Part shown: positions 34,643-43,444 of the stretch, one piece after another
Layout of the letters: every line of letters begins with the position of its first letter
Position numbering within the stretch: the first letter of the stretch is position 1
Source: an uncultured Bacillota bacterium
GTDB lineage: Bacteria; Bacillota; Clostridia; Christensenellales; QAND01
Direction: 5' to 3'
Assembly (NCBI GenBank): GCA_905188085.1
Contig: CAJJKN010000001.1
Span: forward strand, 368,045 to 432,044
Length of the DNA: 64,000 nt
Position numbers and translations under genes: made by a program
Notes under the pieces: generated by a model
What the model was told of the DNA's origin: nothing
The model's database searches: none
The model's input: the letters and a program-made list of their open reading frames with translations, nothing else

Positions 34643-35920
34643 ATGCAAAAACGGATTCGTATCGCGGGGGTTATGGCGGCGGCGCTGGTGTTTTGCGGGC
34701 AATTTTTCCTGCCGCAAAAGCAGCTGGGCCTGCCGGAGCGCGTGTATACCACGGCCGGGCAAACGACGGTGATTCAGGCGGGGCTGCCGCTCAATGTAAA
34801 GGTATCGGCCAGCGGCGGGGGCGTGGCGGTAAACGGACAGACGCTGGAAAACGAGCGGGAGGTGGATTTATCCGAACCGATTGAAATCTGCGCTACCGGC
34901 GCGGGGGAAACGGAGGTTTATTTTTCCTGGGGCGGGATGACGCTGCGCAAAATGACGGTGAAAAGCGAGATGGAGCGCACCGTGATTCCCGGCGGCCAGG
35001 TGGTGGGCGTGGCGCTGCATACCAGGGGCGCGCTGGTGGTGGGCACGGGAGAAATTACCGGGCCGAACGGAGAAAAGGTGAACCCCGGGGCGGAGGCGGG
35101 GCTGGTGCCCGGCGATATTTTGCTGAAAATAAACAATACGGACGTGCAAAATGCAGACCATTTGGCAAAGCTGATCAACGGCAGCAAAACCGAGATTACC
35201 GCGCGCATTTTGCGGGAGGGGAAAGAGCAGGATGTGAAAATTTCGCCGGCCAAAGACGCGGTGGACGGGCAATACCGCATTGGGCTGTGGGTGCGGGATT
35301 CCACGGCGGGGATTGGCACGGTGACGTATTACGATGAAAAAAATCAGTCGTTTGCCACGCTGGGCCATGCCATTGCGGACGCGGACACAAACACAAACCT
35401 GCTTTTGAAAGAGGGGGAAATTGTGGAGGCGGACGTGATGGGCATACAAAAGGGCGAAACGGGCGCGCCGGGAGAACTGCTGGGCGCGCTGGTAACGGAC
35501 AGCGCGGCGCTGGGCAAAATTACCAGCAACACCGAATACGGCCTGTATGGCAAAGCGTATGCAAAGATGGAATCCGAAACGTATCCAAACGGAATAAAGG
35601 TGGGCTGGCAGGACGGGGTGCACACCGGCAAGGCGCAGATCCTCTGCATGCTGGATGACGGAATTTTGCAGGCATATGATTGCGAAATCGTGCGGGTAAA
35701 CAGGCAAAAGCGGGCAGCGGGCAAGGGGATGGTGATCAAAGTGACAGACCCTGTGCTATTGAAAAAGACGGGCGGCGTGGTACAGGGGATGAGCGGCAGC
35801 CCACTATTGCAGGACGGAAAGCTGATCGGCGCGGTGACGCATGTATTTGTCAACGACCCGACGCGCGGGTATGCGGTGTTTATCGAATGGATGCTGGACC
35901 AATCCGACAAAGTGCAATGA
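34643..35920 (+). CDS. spoIVB: SpoIVB peptidase
   Basis: Forespore serine peptidase that triggers pro-sigma-K processing. It has 425 residues: an N-terminal membrane/signal segment (about 8-26), a PDZ domain (about 118-205) and an S55 peptidase domain. The catalytic His is in LGHAIAD (His242) and the Ser in GMSGSPLL (Ser384). AAAGGGGCG precedes the ATG. Its placement directly before spo0A is the standard Firmicutes order. The target pro-SigK gene is also in this window. Confidence 0.95.
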   Translation: MQKRIRIAGVMAAALVFCGQFFLPQKQLGLPERVYTTAGQTTVIQAGLPLNVKVSASGGGVAVNGQTLENEREVDLSEPIEICATGAGETEVYFSWGGMTLRKMTVKSEMERTVIPGGQVVGVALHTRGALVVGTGEITGPNGEKVNPGAEAGLVPGDILLKINNTDVQNADHLAKLINGSKTEITARILREGKEQDVKISPAKDAVDGQYRIGLWVRDSTAGIGTVTYYDEKNQSFATLGHAIADADTNTNLLLKEGEIVEADVMGIQKGETGAPGELLGALVTDSAALGKITSNTEYGLYGKAYAKMESETYPNGIKVGWQDGVHTGKAQILCMLDDGILQAYDCEIVRVNRQKRAAGKGMVIKVTDPVLLKKTGGVVQGMSGSPLLQDGKLIGAVTHVFVNDPTRGYAVFIEWMLDQSDKVQ

Positions 35921-35924
35921 AATT

Positions 35925-35953
35925 TTGAAAAAAGCGCCTGTTTTAGATACAAT
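35925..35953 (+). promoter_or_regulatory. Predicted sigma-A promoter for the spo0A-like gene
   Basis: TTGAAA (35925-35930), a 17-base spacer and TACAAT (35948-35953), beginning right after the spoIVB stop. Confidence 0.7.
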
Positions 35954-35990
35954 AGAGACGGGCAAAGACAGCCCGGAGGAGCGAAGAAAT

Positions 35991-36749
35991 TTGGCAGCTA
36001 TACGGATGGCGTTGTTGGAATATGACATTGAACAGGGCGCAAACCTACAGGCATATCTGCGCGCGCAAAAGGATGTGCAATGGGCCGGCTGGTTTTTAAG
36101 CGTAAATCAGATGCAAAAGGAATTTGACAAAAACGGCGCGGCGGACGTGAGCATTGTCTGCCTGCACGGCGCGGAAAAAGACGGCAGCGTGCTTTCTGCC
36201 CTGGAAAAAGCGGATATGCAGACGCGGCTGGTTTTGTATGCCGAAAACACGGACAGGCCCTGGCATGAGGTTTGCAAAAACCTGCCGGTGGGGTATGTGG
36301 TATACCGGCATATGCCGCGGGAGGTGTTGTATCGGCGGGCGCTGATGGTGGGGCGAAAGCCGGGCGCGGCCGGGCGGATTTATCAGCGGCCGGAGGGGAT
36401 CACAGTTTCCAAAAGCACGGTGGCCACGGCGCTGAAGAAAACCGGCGTGCCGCCGAAACTGTGCGGATACAGATATTTATGCTATGCCGTGGAGTTGGCG
36501 CTGAGCCATCCGGATTGGCTGGATAATATGACGGAAACGCTGTATGCCGCGGTGGCAAAAAAATACGGCTCTACGGTACAGCGGGTGGAACGCTCGATGC
36601 GCTATGCCGTGGAAAATGCCTTTGACAGCGGCAATTTGGCGGAGATTGAAAAACTGTTCGGCTATACGGTGGACAAGGACAAGGGAAAGCCCAGCAACCG
36701 GGAATATATCGCGCGCCTGGCGGACAGCCTGCGGCTGCAACAGGCATAA
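35991..36749 (+). CDS. spo0A: Spo0A homologue with degenerate receiver domain
   Basis: A 252-residue protein with TTG start at 35991 behind GGAGGA (35975-35980). The C-terminal half (about residues 140-252) is a clear Spo0A DNA-binding domain: TGVPPKLCGYRYL, the recognition region STVQRVERSMRYAVE, and LFGYTV near the end. The N-terminal half aligns with the receiver almost residue for residue, but the acidic pair Asp10-Asp11 is Glu10-Tyr11. The phospho-acceptor Asp56 is Cys57 (codon 36159-36161), the conserved Thr is Tyr and the conserved Lys is Arg. The family normally needs phosphorylation for dimerisation and DNA binding, so this protein must be controlled differently or be constitutive. 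Position after spoIVB supports orthology. Confidence 0.88.
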   Translation: MAAIRMALLEYDIEQGANLQAYLRAQKDVQWAGWFLSVNQMQKEFDKNGAADVSIVCLHGAEKDGSVLSALEKADMQTRLVLYAENTDRPWHEVCKNLPVGYVVYRHMPREVLYRRALMVGRKPGAAGRIYQRPEGITVSKSTVATALKKTGVPPKLCGYRYLCYAVELALSHPDWLDNMTETLYAAVAKKYGSTVQRVERSMRYAVENAFDSGNLAEIEKLFGYTVDKDKGKPSNREYIARLADSLRLQQA

Positions 36750-36797
36750 AACACGCCGCCGCCCCATAGGGTTTACAAAAAGGCGGGGGATGGCGGT

Positions 36798-37421
36798 TTG
36801 CAAAGACGGATACACGGCGGACATGCGCGCGCGGCCGGGGCGGAACTTTCCGGCTATGGCATTTGGTATCTGGTGCTGGGGTTTGTGCTGGTGATGGGGC
36901 TGAGCTGCGGCTGGGCGCTGCCTATGTTTGCCGAAGACGGCGAGCGGGCGGAAATGGCGCGCCAGGCCTGGCAGCTGGTAACGGGCGCGGTGCAAAGCGG
37001 GCGGCCGTTTTGGGCCATGCTGTGCGCCGGGGTTTTCAACGCCGGGCGGATGGTGCTGCTGCTGTTTATCGCGGGGCTTTCGCCGTATCTGTCGGTTTGC
37101 GCGTATGCGGCGTTGTTTGCCAAGGGCTTTGCCATCGGGTTTACGATGAAAAGCCTGTTTTTGGCCCATGGCGCAGGCGGGCTGTGCATGGCGGCGGTGA
37201 TGCTTGTTTTGCAAAACGCGCTGTATGTGCCGGCGTATGCGTATATGGCGGCGCACCCGGCCACGCCCAAAGGGGCGCTTCGCTATATGGGGCTTTGGCA
37301 AAAAGTGCGGATGTTTATTTTGGCGCACAGGGCGGCGCTTTTGGCGGTTTTAATGGGCGTATTGGTAGAATGTATCCTAACGCCGCTGATTACAAGGGCG
37401 GTATACGGATGGATTTTTTGA
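36798..37421 (+). CDS. spoIIM: Stage II sporulation protein M
   Basis: A 207-residue polytopic membrane protein with about five helices, matching SpoIIM, a member of the DMP engulfment machinery with SpoIID and SpoIIP. TTG 36798 is the best start, behind GGCGGGGGA. Helices cover about residues 22-40, 72-95, 100-125, 128-150 and 175-197. It is followed by deoB after 11 bases. Confidence 0.85.
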   Translation: MQRRIHGGHARAAGAELSGYGIWYLVLGFVLVMGLSCGWALPMFAEDGERAEMARQAWQLVTGAVQSGRPFWAMLCAGVFNAGRMVLLLFIAGLSPYLSVCAYAALFAKGFAIGFTMKSLFLAHGAGGLCMAAVMLVLQNALYVPAYAYMAAHPATPKGALRYMGLWQKVRMFILAHRAALLAVLMGVLVECILTPLITRAVYGWIF

Positions 37422-37432
37422 AAGGAAAGAAC

Positions 37433-38602
37433 ATGAAAGCGAAAAAGTGTGTTTGTATTGTGATGGACAGCGTGGGCATCGGCGCTCTGCCGGACGCCGC
37501 GCGCTTTGGCGACGAGGGCAGCCATACGCTGGGACATGTGATGGAACAAACCGGCGTGAAACTGACAAACCTTTGCAAATTGGGCCTTGCCAACATAGAG
37601 GGCTGCGGCCTGCCCGGCCGGGTGGACAAGCCCCTGGGCTGCTACGGGAAGGCCGCGGAAAAGTTTGACGGCAAGGACACCACCGGCGGGCACTGGGAAA
37701 TGGCGGGCCTGGTGTTGGATCGGCCGTTTCCCACGTTTCCAAACGGCTTTCCCAAAGAGTTGATGGCGCAGTTTGAAGCGGCCATCGGCCGGAAAACCCT
37801 GGGAAACAGGGCAGCCAGCGGCACAAAGATCATCCAGGAGCTGGGCGATGAGCATATGAGAACCGGATATCCGATTGTGTATACCTCGGCCGACAGCGTA
37901 TTTCAAATTGCGGCGCATGAACAGGTGATCCCGCCGGAAGAACTATATGAAATCTGCCATACGGCGCGCAAGCTTTTGCAGGGGCCCTGGCGGGTAGGCC
38001 GCGTGATTGCCCGGCCGTTTATAGGGCAGAGCGGGCAGTATGTGCGAACCGAACGGCGGCGGGATTTTTCCGTAAAGCCGCCGGAAGATACCATGCTGGA
38101 TGTGTTAAAGAAAAACGGGTTTGAAACGGTGGGCATCGGCAAGATTGAAGATATTTTTGCCCAGCAGGGCCTAACGGACATTCGCCATACCACAAACAAC
38201 ACAGACGGCATACGCGCCACCCTGGCCGCGCAAAAGGAGGCGTTTTCCGGGCTGGTCTTCACAAACCTGGTGGATTTTGATATGCTGTATGGACACAGAA
38301 ACGATGTGAAAGGCTATGCCGAGGCGCTTTTGGAATTTGACAGCGCGCTGCCCGAAATCATCCGGGCATTGGGGCCGGAGGATCTATTGATCATCACGGC
38401 GGACCATGGCTGCGACCCTACCACGCCGTCTACCGACCATTCGCGCGAATATGTGCCGATTGTTTGCACGGGGCCGCGCCTTGGCCGGGGGGTGGATTTG
38501 GGCATCCGCGACACCTTTGCCGACATCAGCGCCACGATTTTAGACTTTTTCGGCCTGCCGCCGATGGCGCACGGCACTTCGTTTTATGCAAAAATCCGCT
38601 AA
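37433..38602 (+). CDS. deoB: Phosphopentomutase
   Basis: A 389-residue alkaline-phosphatase-superfamily enzyme interconverting (deoxy)ribose 1- and 5-phosphates. It has VMDSVGIGALPDA with the metal Asp and nucleophile region TLGHV near the N-terminus, and DHGCDPTTPSTDHSRE near the C-terminus. AAAGGA precedes ATG 37433; an ATG 24 bases earlier is possible. Works with the following purine nucleoside phosphorylase. Confidence 0.95.
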   Translation: MKAKKCVCIVMDSVGIGALPDAARFGDEGSHTLGHVMEQTGVKLTNLCKLGLANIEGCGLPGRVDKPLGCYGKAAEKFDGKDTTGGHWEMAGLVLDRPFPTFPNGFPKELMAQFEAAIGRKTLGNRAASGTKIIQELGDEHMRTGYPIVYTSADSVFQIAAHEQVIPPEELYEICHTARKLLQGPWRVGRVIARPFIGQSGQYVRTERRRDFSVKPPEDTMLDVLKKNGFETVGIGKIEDIFAQQGLTDIRHTTNNTDGIRATLAAQKEAFSGLVFTNLVDFDMLYGHRNDVKGYAEALLEFDSALPEIIRALGPEDLLIITADHGCDPTTPSTDHSREYVPIVCTGPRLGRGVDLGIRDTFADISATILDFFGLPPMAHGTSFYAKIR

Positions 38603-38614
38603 GGAGCAGAGAAG

Positions 38615-39445
38615 ATGACCGCAATCTATCAACAGGCCGTAAAGGCCGCCGAGTTTTTGAAAAGCAAGACAGAGATCGTGCCGCGCGTGGTGCTGGTTTT
38701 GGGCAGCGGCCTGGGCGATTATGCCGAGCGGCTGGAAAAAGCGGATGTTGTGCCGTATGAAGAGATTCCCTTTTTTCCGCGCTCCACGGTGGAAGGGCAC
38801 AAGGCACGGCTGATTTTCGGCGAACTGTTTGGCGTGCCGGTTGCGATGATGCAGGGCAGGTTTCATTATTATGAAGGCTATACCCAGCAGCAGATTACCC
38901 TGCCCATCCGGGCGCTGCGGGCCATGGGCGCGGAGATTTTGTTTTTGACAAACGCTTCGGGCGGCATCTGCCATACCTTTACCCCGGGGGATTTGATGAT
39001 GATAGACGACCACATCAATTTTTCCGGCACATCGCCGCTGATCGGCGAAAACGTGGCAGAGCAGGGCATGCGCTTTCCGGATATGTCGCAGGCGTATGAC
39101 AGAGAATTAAAGCAATGCTTGTTGACCGCTTCCAAAATGTGCGGCGTACCGCTCAAGCGCGGGGTGTATATGATGTTTAACGGCCCGCAGTTTGAAACGC
39201 CGGCAGAAATCCGCTTTGCCCGCTGCATCGGGGCGGACGCGGCCGGGATGAGCACGGTGCCGGAAGTGATTGTCGGCCGGCACTGCGGCATGCGCGTGTG
39301 CGGGGTAAGCTGTATTACCAATATGGCGGCCGGCATGCTGGATCAACCGCTAACGCATACGGAAGTGATGGAAACGGGCGAAAAGGTGAAAGGCGCGTTT
39401 GCCGCGCTGGTGGACGCCTTTTTGCAGCAGATCGGCCGGGCATAA
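38615..39445 (+). CDS. punA: Purine-nucleoside phosphorylase (trimeric, PNP-I class)
   Basis: A 276-residue PNP with VLVLGSGLGDYAE, the phosphate/base residues in GRFHYYEGY and FLTNASGGI, and the GPQFETPAEIRF segment of low-molecular-mass purine nucleoside phosphorylases. It salvages guanosine/inosine and, with DeoB upstream, feeds pentose phosphates. AAGGAG precedes the ATG. Confidence 0.95.
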   Translation: MTAIYQQAVKAAEFLKSKTEIVPRVVLVLGSGLGDYAERLEKADVVPYEEIPFFPRSTVEGHKARLIFGELFGVPVAMMQGRFHYYEGYTQQQITLPIRALRAMGAEILFLTNASGGICHTFTPGDLMMIDDHINFSGTSPLIGENVAEQGMRFPDMSQAYDRELKQCLLTASKMCGVPLKRGVYMMFNGPQFETPAEIRFARCIGADAAGMSTVPEVIVGRHCGMRVCGVSCITNMAAGMLDQPLTHTEVMETGEKVKGAFAALVDAFLQQIGRA

Positions 39446-39471
39446 AACGGCATAAAAAGACAAAACAGCGC

Positions 39472-39507
39472 ATATCCCTCCAGTAGAAGAAGTGGGGGGA
39501 TATTTTT
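39472..39507 (+). promoter_or_regulatory. Hairpin covering the ribosome-binding site of the DacF-like gene
   Basis: ATATCCCTCC (39472-39481) pairs with GGGGGGATAT (39494-39503), with one wobble, around a 12-base loop and is followed by TTTT and the ATG at 39508. The G-run is the only ribosome-binding site, so the stem hides it; the unit also resembles a short terminator for the deoB-punA genes. Confidence 0.6.
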
Positions 39508-40653
39508 ATGCGGAAAAAGATCGTGGGCTGTTTTTTAGCCTGTTTGATGCTCTTCGGCGCAGGCGCGGGCATGACCCCGGAAAGCGCGCCTTTTACCGCC
39601 AAGAGCCGGAGCGTGGTGTTGATGGACCAGGGCACGGGCAAGATTTTGTTTGAAAGCAAGGCAGAGGAACCCATTGCCGCTGCGGGCTGCGCCAAATTGA
39701 TGGCGATGCTGTTGACCTTTGAAGCGGTGGACAACGGGACACTATCCCTTTCCGAAGAGATTACCGTTTCGCAGACGGCGGCCAAAATGGGGGGTACGCA
39801 GGCGTTTTTGGAGGCCAATACGGCGTATAAAGCGGAGACGCTGGTAAAAAGCCTGTGCATGGCCAGCGCCAACGATGCGGCCATTGCGCTGGCGGAAAAG
39901 CTGTTTGGCTCTGAAGAGGTGTTGGTGCAAAAAATGAACGAGCGGGCCAAAGAGCTGGGCTGCAAACAGACAAACTTTGCAGACGGCGTGGGGCTTTCGG
40001 ATGACACGGTGACAAGCGCCAAAGACCTGGCGCTGATTGCGCGCAAACTGTGCCAATACCGCAGCGTGTTTTCCTATACCGGCCTATACCGCGACAGCCT
40101 GACCCACCCCACCGGCCGCATTACGGAGCTGGTAAACGCCAACAGGATGGTGCGGTTTTACAACGGCTGCGACGGGCTGGCCACAGGCTCTTCGGCCAAG
40201 GCACAATACGGCGTGGCGGCAACGGCGAAAAAGGGGGATATGCGGCTGATTGCCGTAGCCCTGGGCAGCCGGGATACGGCAGGCCGGTTTGACGACGCCA
40301 AGGCGATGCTGGATTACGGCTTTGCCAATTTTGTTTCCAAGGTGTTGGTGCGAAAGGGAGAAACGATGAAAAAGGAGCTGAAAATAGAAGGCGCGCACCA
40401 GAATATAGACGTGACCGCGGGCGAACAGCTGCGCCTCGTGCTGCCAAAGGGCGAGGAAAAGGGGATTACCAAAGAGCTGGCGCTTTTGGAAAACCTATCG
40501 GCGCCGATTGAAAAAGGACAGCAGGTGGGGGATGTGATCATAACGCAAAACGGCAAAGAGATAGCAAGAGTGCCGGCTGTCAGCTGCGGGGAAATTAAGG
40601 AGATGAACCTTGGCGAATGCCTGCGGCGCATTGCAATCCGGTGGATTCGCTAG
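39508..40653 (+). CDS. DacF-like D-alanyl-D-alanine carboxypeptidase homologue lacking catalytic residues
   Basis: A 381-residue protein with signal peptide (about 1-22), an S11 peptidase-like domain and the PBP5 C-terminal domain. It aligns well with DacF (MGGTQAFLE, ASANDAA, DGVGLSDD, LVNANRMVRFYNGCDG), but the SxxK tetrad reads GCAK (Gly60 in place of Ser, codon 39685-39687) and KTG reads ATG (40180-40188). The SxN is SAN. It should therefore be unable to form the acyl-enzyme. In Bacillus dacF belongs to forespore expression. It may be a structural or substrate-binding pseudoenzyme; an intact paralogue is at 45207. Confidence 0.88.
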   Translation: MRKKIVGCFLACLMLFGAGAGMTPESAPFTAKSRSVVLMDQGTGKILFESKAEEPIAAAGCAKLMAMLLTFEAVDNGTLSLSEEITVSQTAAKMGGTQAFLEANTAYKAETLVKSLCMASANDAAIALAEKLFGSEEVLVQKMNERAKELGCKQTNFADGVGLSDDTVTSAKDLALIARKLCQYRSVFSYTGLYRDSLTHPTGRITELVNANRMVRFYNGCDGLATGSSAKAQYGVAATAKKGDMRLIAVALGSRDTAGRFDDAKAMLDYGFANFVSKVLVRKGETMKKELKIEGAHQNIDVTAGEQLRLVLPKGEEKGITKELALLENLSAPIEKGQQVGDVIITQNGKEIARVPAVSCGEIKEMNLGECLRRIAIRWIR

Positions 40654-40655
40654 CA

Positions 40656-40685
40656 TTGACAACCGCGTTTTTCCCATGCTACACT
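40656..40685 (+). promoter_or_regulatory. Predicted sigma-A promoter for lysA
   Basis: Consensus TTGACA (40656-40661), an 18-base spacer and TACACT (40680-40685), three bases after the upstream stop codon. Confidence 0.75.
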
Positions 40686-40720
40686 TAAGCATTAAAACCG
40701 ATAAAAAAGGTGTGGGAAAC

Positions 40721-42037
40721 ATGGCGGAACGCAGGGATCTTATCAACGCAGAGGGGCATTTGATGTTTGGCGGGTGTGACACGGTGATGTTGGCCAAAAC
40801 CTACGGCACGCCGCTGTATGTGGTGGACGGCGCAATGGTGGAAGAAAAGATGCTGGAATGCCGGCAGGCCATGGCACAGTGCTTTGATTCGTATAAGGTG
40901 TTTTACGCCAGCAAAGCGCTGTGCGCCAAGGCCATCTATAAACTGGCGGAGAAAAACGGGCTGCATTTGGACGTGGTATCGGCAGGCGAATTGAAAATGG
41001 CGCTGGAAAGCGGCATGCCGGGCGAACGCATTGCCCTGCACGGCAATGTAAAATTGTATCCGGAGCTTTCCATGGCGGCGGAAAACGGCTGCACGGTGAA
41101 CATAGACAGCATAGAGGAAATTGAAGATGTGCAGGCCGTGGCGGCGGAAAAGGGCACGGTGGTGCCGGTGCTGGTGCGGGTGACGCCGGGGGTGGAGGCG
41201 CATACGCATGCGTATATTCAAACCGGCATTGAGGACTGCAAATTTGCCCTGGGCATTGAAAACGGCATGGCCATGGAGGCCATCCGCCGTATTTTGGCCT
41301 GTAAAAACCTATCGTTTCGCGGGATTCACGGCCATATCGGCAGCCAGATTTTGGAGAGCGAACCGTATTACCCCACCGGGAAAAACCTGGCGGCGTTTGC
41401 GTTAAAAGTGGAAAGCGAAACGGGCGCCAAGGTGCAGGAAATCAACCTTGGCGGCGGCTTTGGCATTCGCTATACAAAAGAGGACCATCCGCTGCCGATT
41501 TTGTCGTATTTGGAAAAGGCGAAACAGGGGCTTTTAGAAGCATACAAGGCGGCGGGAAAGCCGCTGCCCACCATCGGCATTGAGCCGGGACGCTGCATTG
41601 TGGGCGAAGCGGGGCTTACGCTGTATACCGTGGCGCTCAGAAAAGAGATTCCCGGCGTGAGGACGTATGTTTCGGTGGACGGCGGCATGGCGGACAACCT
41701 GCGCGTTTCGCTGTATCAGGCGGAATACGAGGGCGTATTGGCCAACCGAATGAACGAGGAAAACGAAGAGACGGTGCGCATTGCGGGGCGGTGCTGTGAA
41801 AGCGGAGATATTTTGATTTCCGAAATTGCCCTGCCGCGCGCTAAAAAGGGGGACACGCTGGCCATGTTTGCCACGGGAGCGTATTGCTATGCCATGGCCT
41901 CCAACTACAATAAGCTGCCGATTGCGCCGATGGTGATGGTGAAAAACGGCGCGCACGGCCTGATGGTACACGGACAGAGCCTGGAGGACATGACGCGCTT
42001 TGATACCGTGCCGGAATTTTTAGGAGAAGAAAAATGA
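40721..42037 (+). CDS. lysA: Diaminopimelate decarboxylase
   Basis: A 438-residue PLP enzyme (group IV decarboxylase fold) for the last step of lysine synthesis. The PLP Lys is in YASKA; HGHIGSQI, NLGGGFGIRY, EPGR and CCESGD follow in the expected order. ATG 40721 lies after AAAAAAGG. The stop overlaps the next gene by four bases. Confidence 0.95.
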   Translation: MAERRDLINAEGHLMFGGCDTVMLAKTYGTPLYVVDGAMVEEKMLECRQAMAQCFDSYKVFYASKALCAKAIYKLAEKNGLHLDVVSAGELKMALESGMPGERIALHGNVKLYPELSMAAENGCTVNIDSIEEIEDVQAVAAEKGTVVPVLVRVTPGVEAHTHAYIQTGIEDCKFALGIENGMAMEAIRRILACKNLSFRGIHGHIGSQILESEPYYPTGKNLAAFALKVESETGAKVQEINLGGGFGIRYTKEDHPLPILSYLEKAKQGLLEAYKAAGKPLPTIGIEPGRCIVGEAGLTLYTVALRKEIPGVRTYVSVDGGMADNLRVSLYQAEYEGVLANRMNEENEETVRIAGRCCESGDILISEIALPRAKKGDTLAMFATGAYCYAMASNYNKLPIAPMVMVKNGAHGLMVHGQSLEDMTRFDTVPEFLGEEK

Positions 42038-42708
42038 GTTTACCGCTGCAACAACTGTTTTCAGACCCGGGGACGTTTTTATACACGATGCTTTTGGCGC
42101 TGCCCGGCATTATCATCGGGCTTTCGCTACATGAATTTGCCCATGCGTATGTTTCCTATAAATTGGGAGATGTTACGCCCATGGTGCAGGGCCGGGTGAC
42201 GATTTCGCCCTTTGCCCATATAGACCCCATCGGCTTTCTTCTCTTAATGCTGTTTGGCTTTGGCTATGGCAAGCCTGTAGAGATTAACCCAAACAACTAT
42301 AAAAACCCGCGGCGTGATGAGATTTTTGTGGCGCTGGCCGGGGTAATCACAAACTTTTTTGTGGCGGTGCTGTTTGCGTTTGTGTATTTTCTGCTGGCGC
42401 GCTTTAATGTGATTTCCCTCTATTCCACGATCTCTACGATTTTGATCAACATCATCTTTATCAACGTGCATTTGATGGTGTTTAACCTGCTGCCCATTCC
42501 GCCGCTGGACGGATACAAGGTGGTGCGCAATTTGCTTTTGGGCCATGTGGATGTGGGCAAACTGTGGAGGGCGGAAGCGTTTTTTAACCGCTACGGATAT
42601 TTGATTTTGTTTGCGATTTTGTCTTTGCCGGCAACGATGAATTTGATCGACATTTTGGCAGGCTGGGTGATCGACGCGGTGATGTTTTTAACAAGCTGGG
42701 TGTTGTAA
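42034..42708 (+). CDS. Site-2-protease family (M50) membrane metalloprotease
   Basis: A 224-residue membrane protein with the zinc motif HEFAH (residues 33-37) in its first helix and the second ligand in NLLPIPPLDGYK. It belongs to the compact M50 group (YwhC/rhomboid-independent type) that commonly sits before scpA in Clostridia. Its substrate is unknown. It is not the SpoIVFB of pro-sigma-K processing as far as context shows. Confidence 0.9.
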   Translation: MSLPLQQLFSDPGTFLYTMLLALPGIIIGLSLHEFAHAYVSYKLGDVTPMVQGRVTISPFAHIDPIGFLLLMLFGFGYGKPVEINPNNYKNPRRDEIFVALAGVITNFFVAVLFAFVYFLLARFNVISLYSTISTILINIIFINVHLMVFNLLPIPPLDGYKVVRNLLLGHVDVGKLWRAEAFFNRYGYLILFAILSLPATMNLIDILAGWVIDAVMFLTSWVL

Positions 42709-43425
42709 ATGGCGTATGCGTTCAAGCTGGAATCGTTTGAAGGGCCGCTGGATCTTTTGCTGCATTTGATTGCCAAAGCGCAGGTGGATATTAAAGATAT
42801 TTTTGTTTCGGAAATTACCGACCAGTATCTGGCGTATTTGGAGCAGATGGAGCAGCTGGATATGGAGCAGGCCAGCGAATTTTTAACCATGGCGGCCACG
42901 CTGTTAAACATCAAATCCCGCAGCCTGCTGCCAAAGCCGGAAACGCCGGAAGAGGACGACCCGGAGGCGCTGTTGATTTTGCAGCTGGAGGAATATAAAA
43001 AGATTAAACAGGCGTCGCTTGTCTTGCAGGAGATGGAAAAAAGCGCGGCGAAAAGCTATTTTAAGCTGCCGGAAGAATATGCCTTTCAGCAAGATCCGCT
43101 GAATTTGGACGGCGTGAGCGTGGAAACGCTGTTTGACGCTTTGCAGGAATTGTTGAAAAACAACGAGCAAAGCCAAACTGCACCGCCGAGGGTAAATGTG
43201 ATCCGCACGGAGCAATTTACCGTACGCGGCAAGATTGCCTTTCTGCGCGGGCTGCTAAGGCAAAACGGGCGGATGAAATTTTGCGATCTGTTTCCCCCGT
43301 ACGCCTCGCGCAACGAGATCATCGCGACGTTTTTGGCGCTATTGGAAATGATCTCCGCGGGCGAAGCGGGCGCCAGCCAAAGCGAGCGCTACGGCGAAAT
43401 TGAGGTATTGTACAGGGAAAAATAA
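42709..43425 (+). CDS. scpA: Segregation and condensation protein A
   Basis: A 238-residue kleisin of the SMC-ScpAB condensin. The N-terminal FEGPLDLLLHLI segment that binds the SMC neck is present, followed by the helical middle and a C-terminal winged helix. Its ATG follows immediately after the upstream stop codon, implying coupling. Confidence 0.95.
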   Translation: MAYAFKLESFEGPLDLLLHLIAKAQVDIKDIFVSEITDQYLAYLEQMEQLDMEQASEFLTMAATLLNIKSRSLLPKPETPEEDDPEALLILQLEEYKKIKQASLVLQEMEKSAAKSYFKLPEEYAFQQDPLNLDGVSVETLFDALQELLKNNEQSQTAPPRVNVIRTEQFTVRGKIAFLRGLLRQNGRMKFCDLFPPYASRNEIIATFLALLEMISAGEAGASQSERYGEIEVLYREK

Positions 43426-43444
43426 AAAAAGGGGGCAACGGCGT

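Noticed and set aside
35991..36749. Loss of Spo0A motif residues through a frameshift or sequencing error
   Set aside because: The frame is continuous, the receiver aligns residue for residue with one insertion, and several separate motif positions are substituted.
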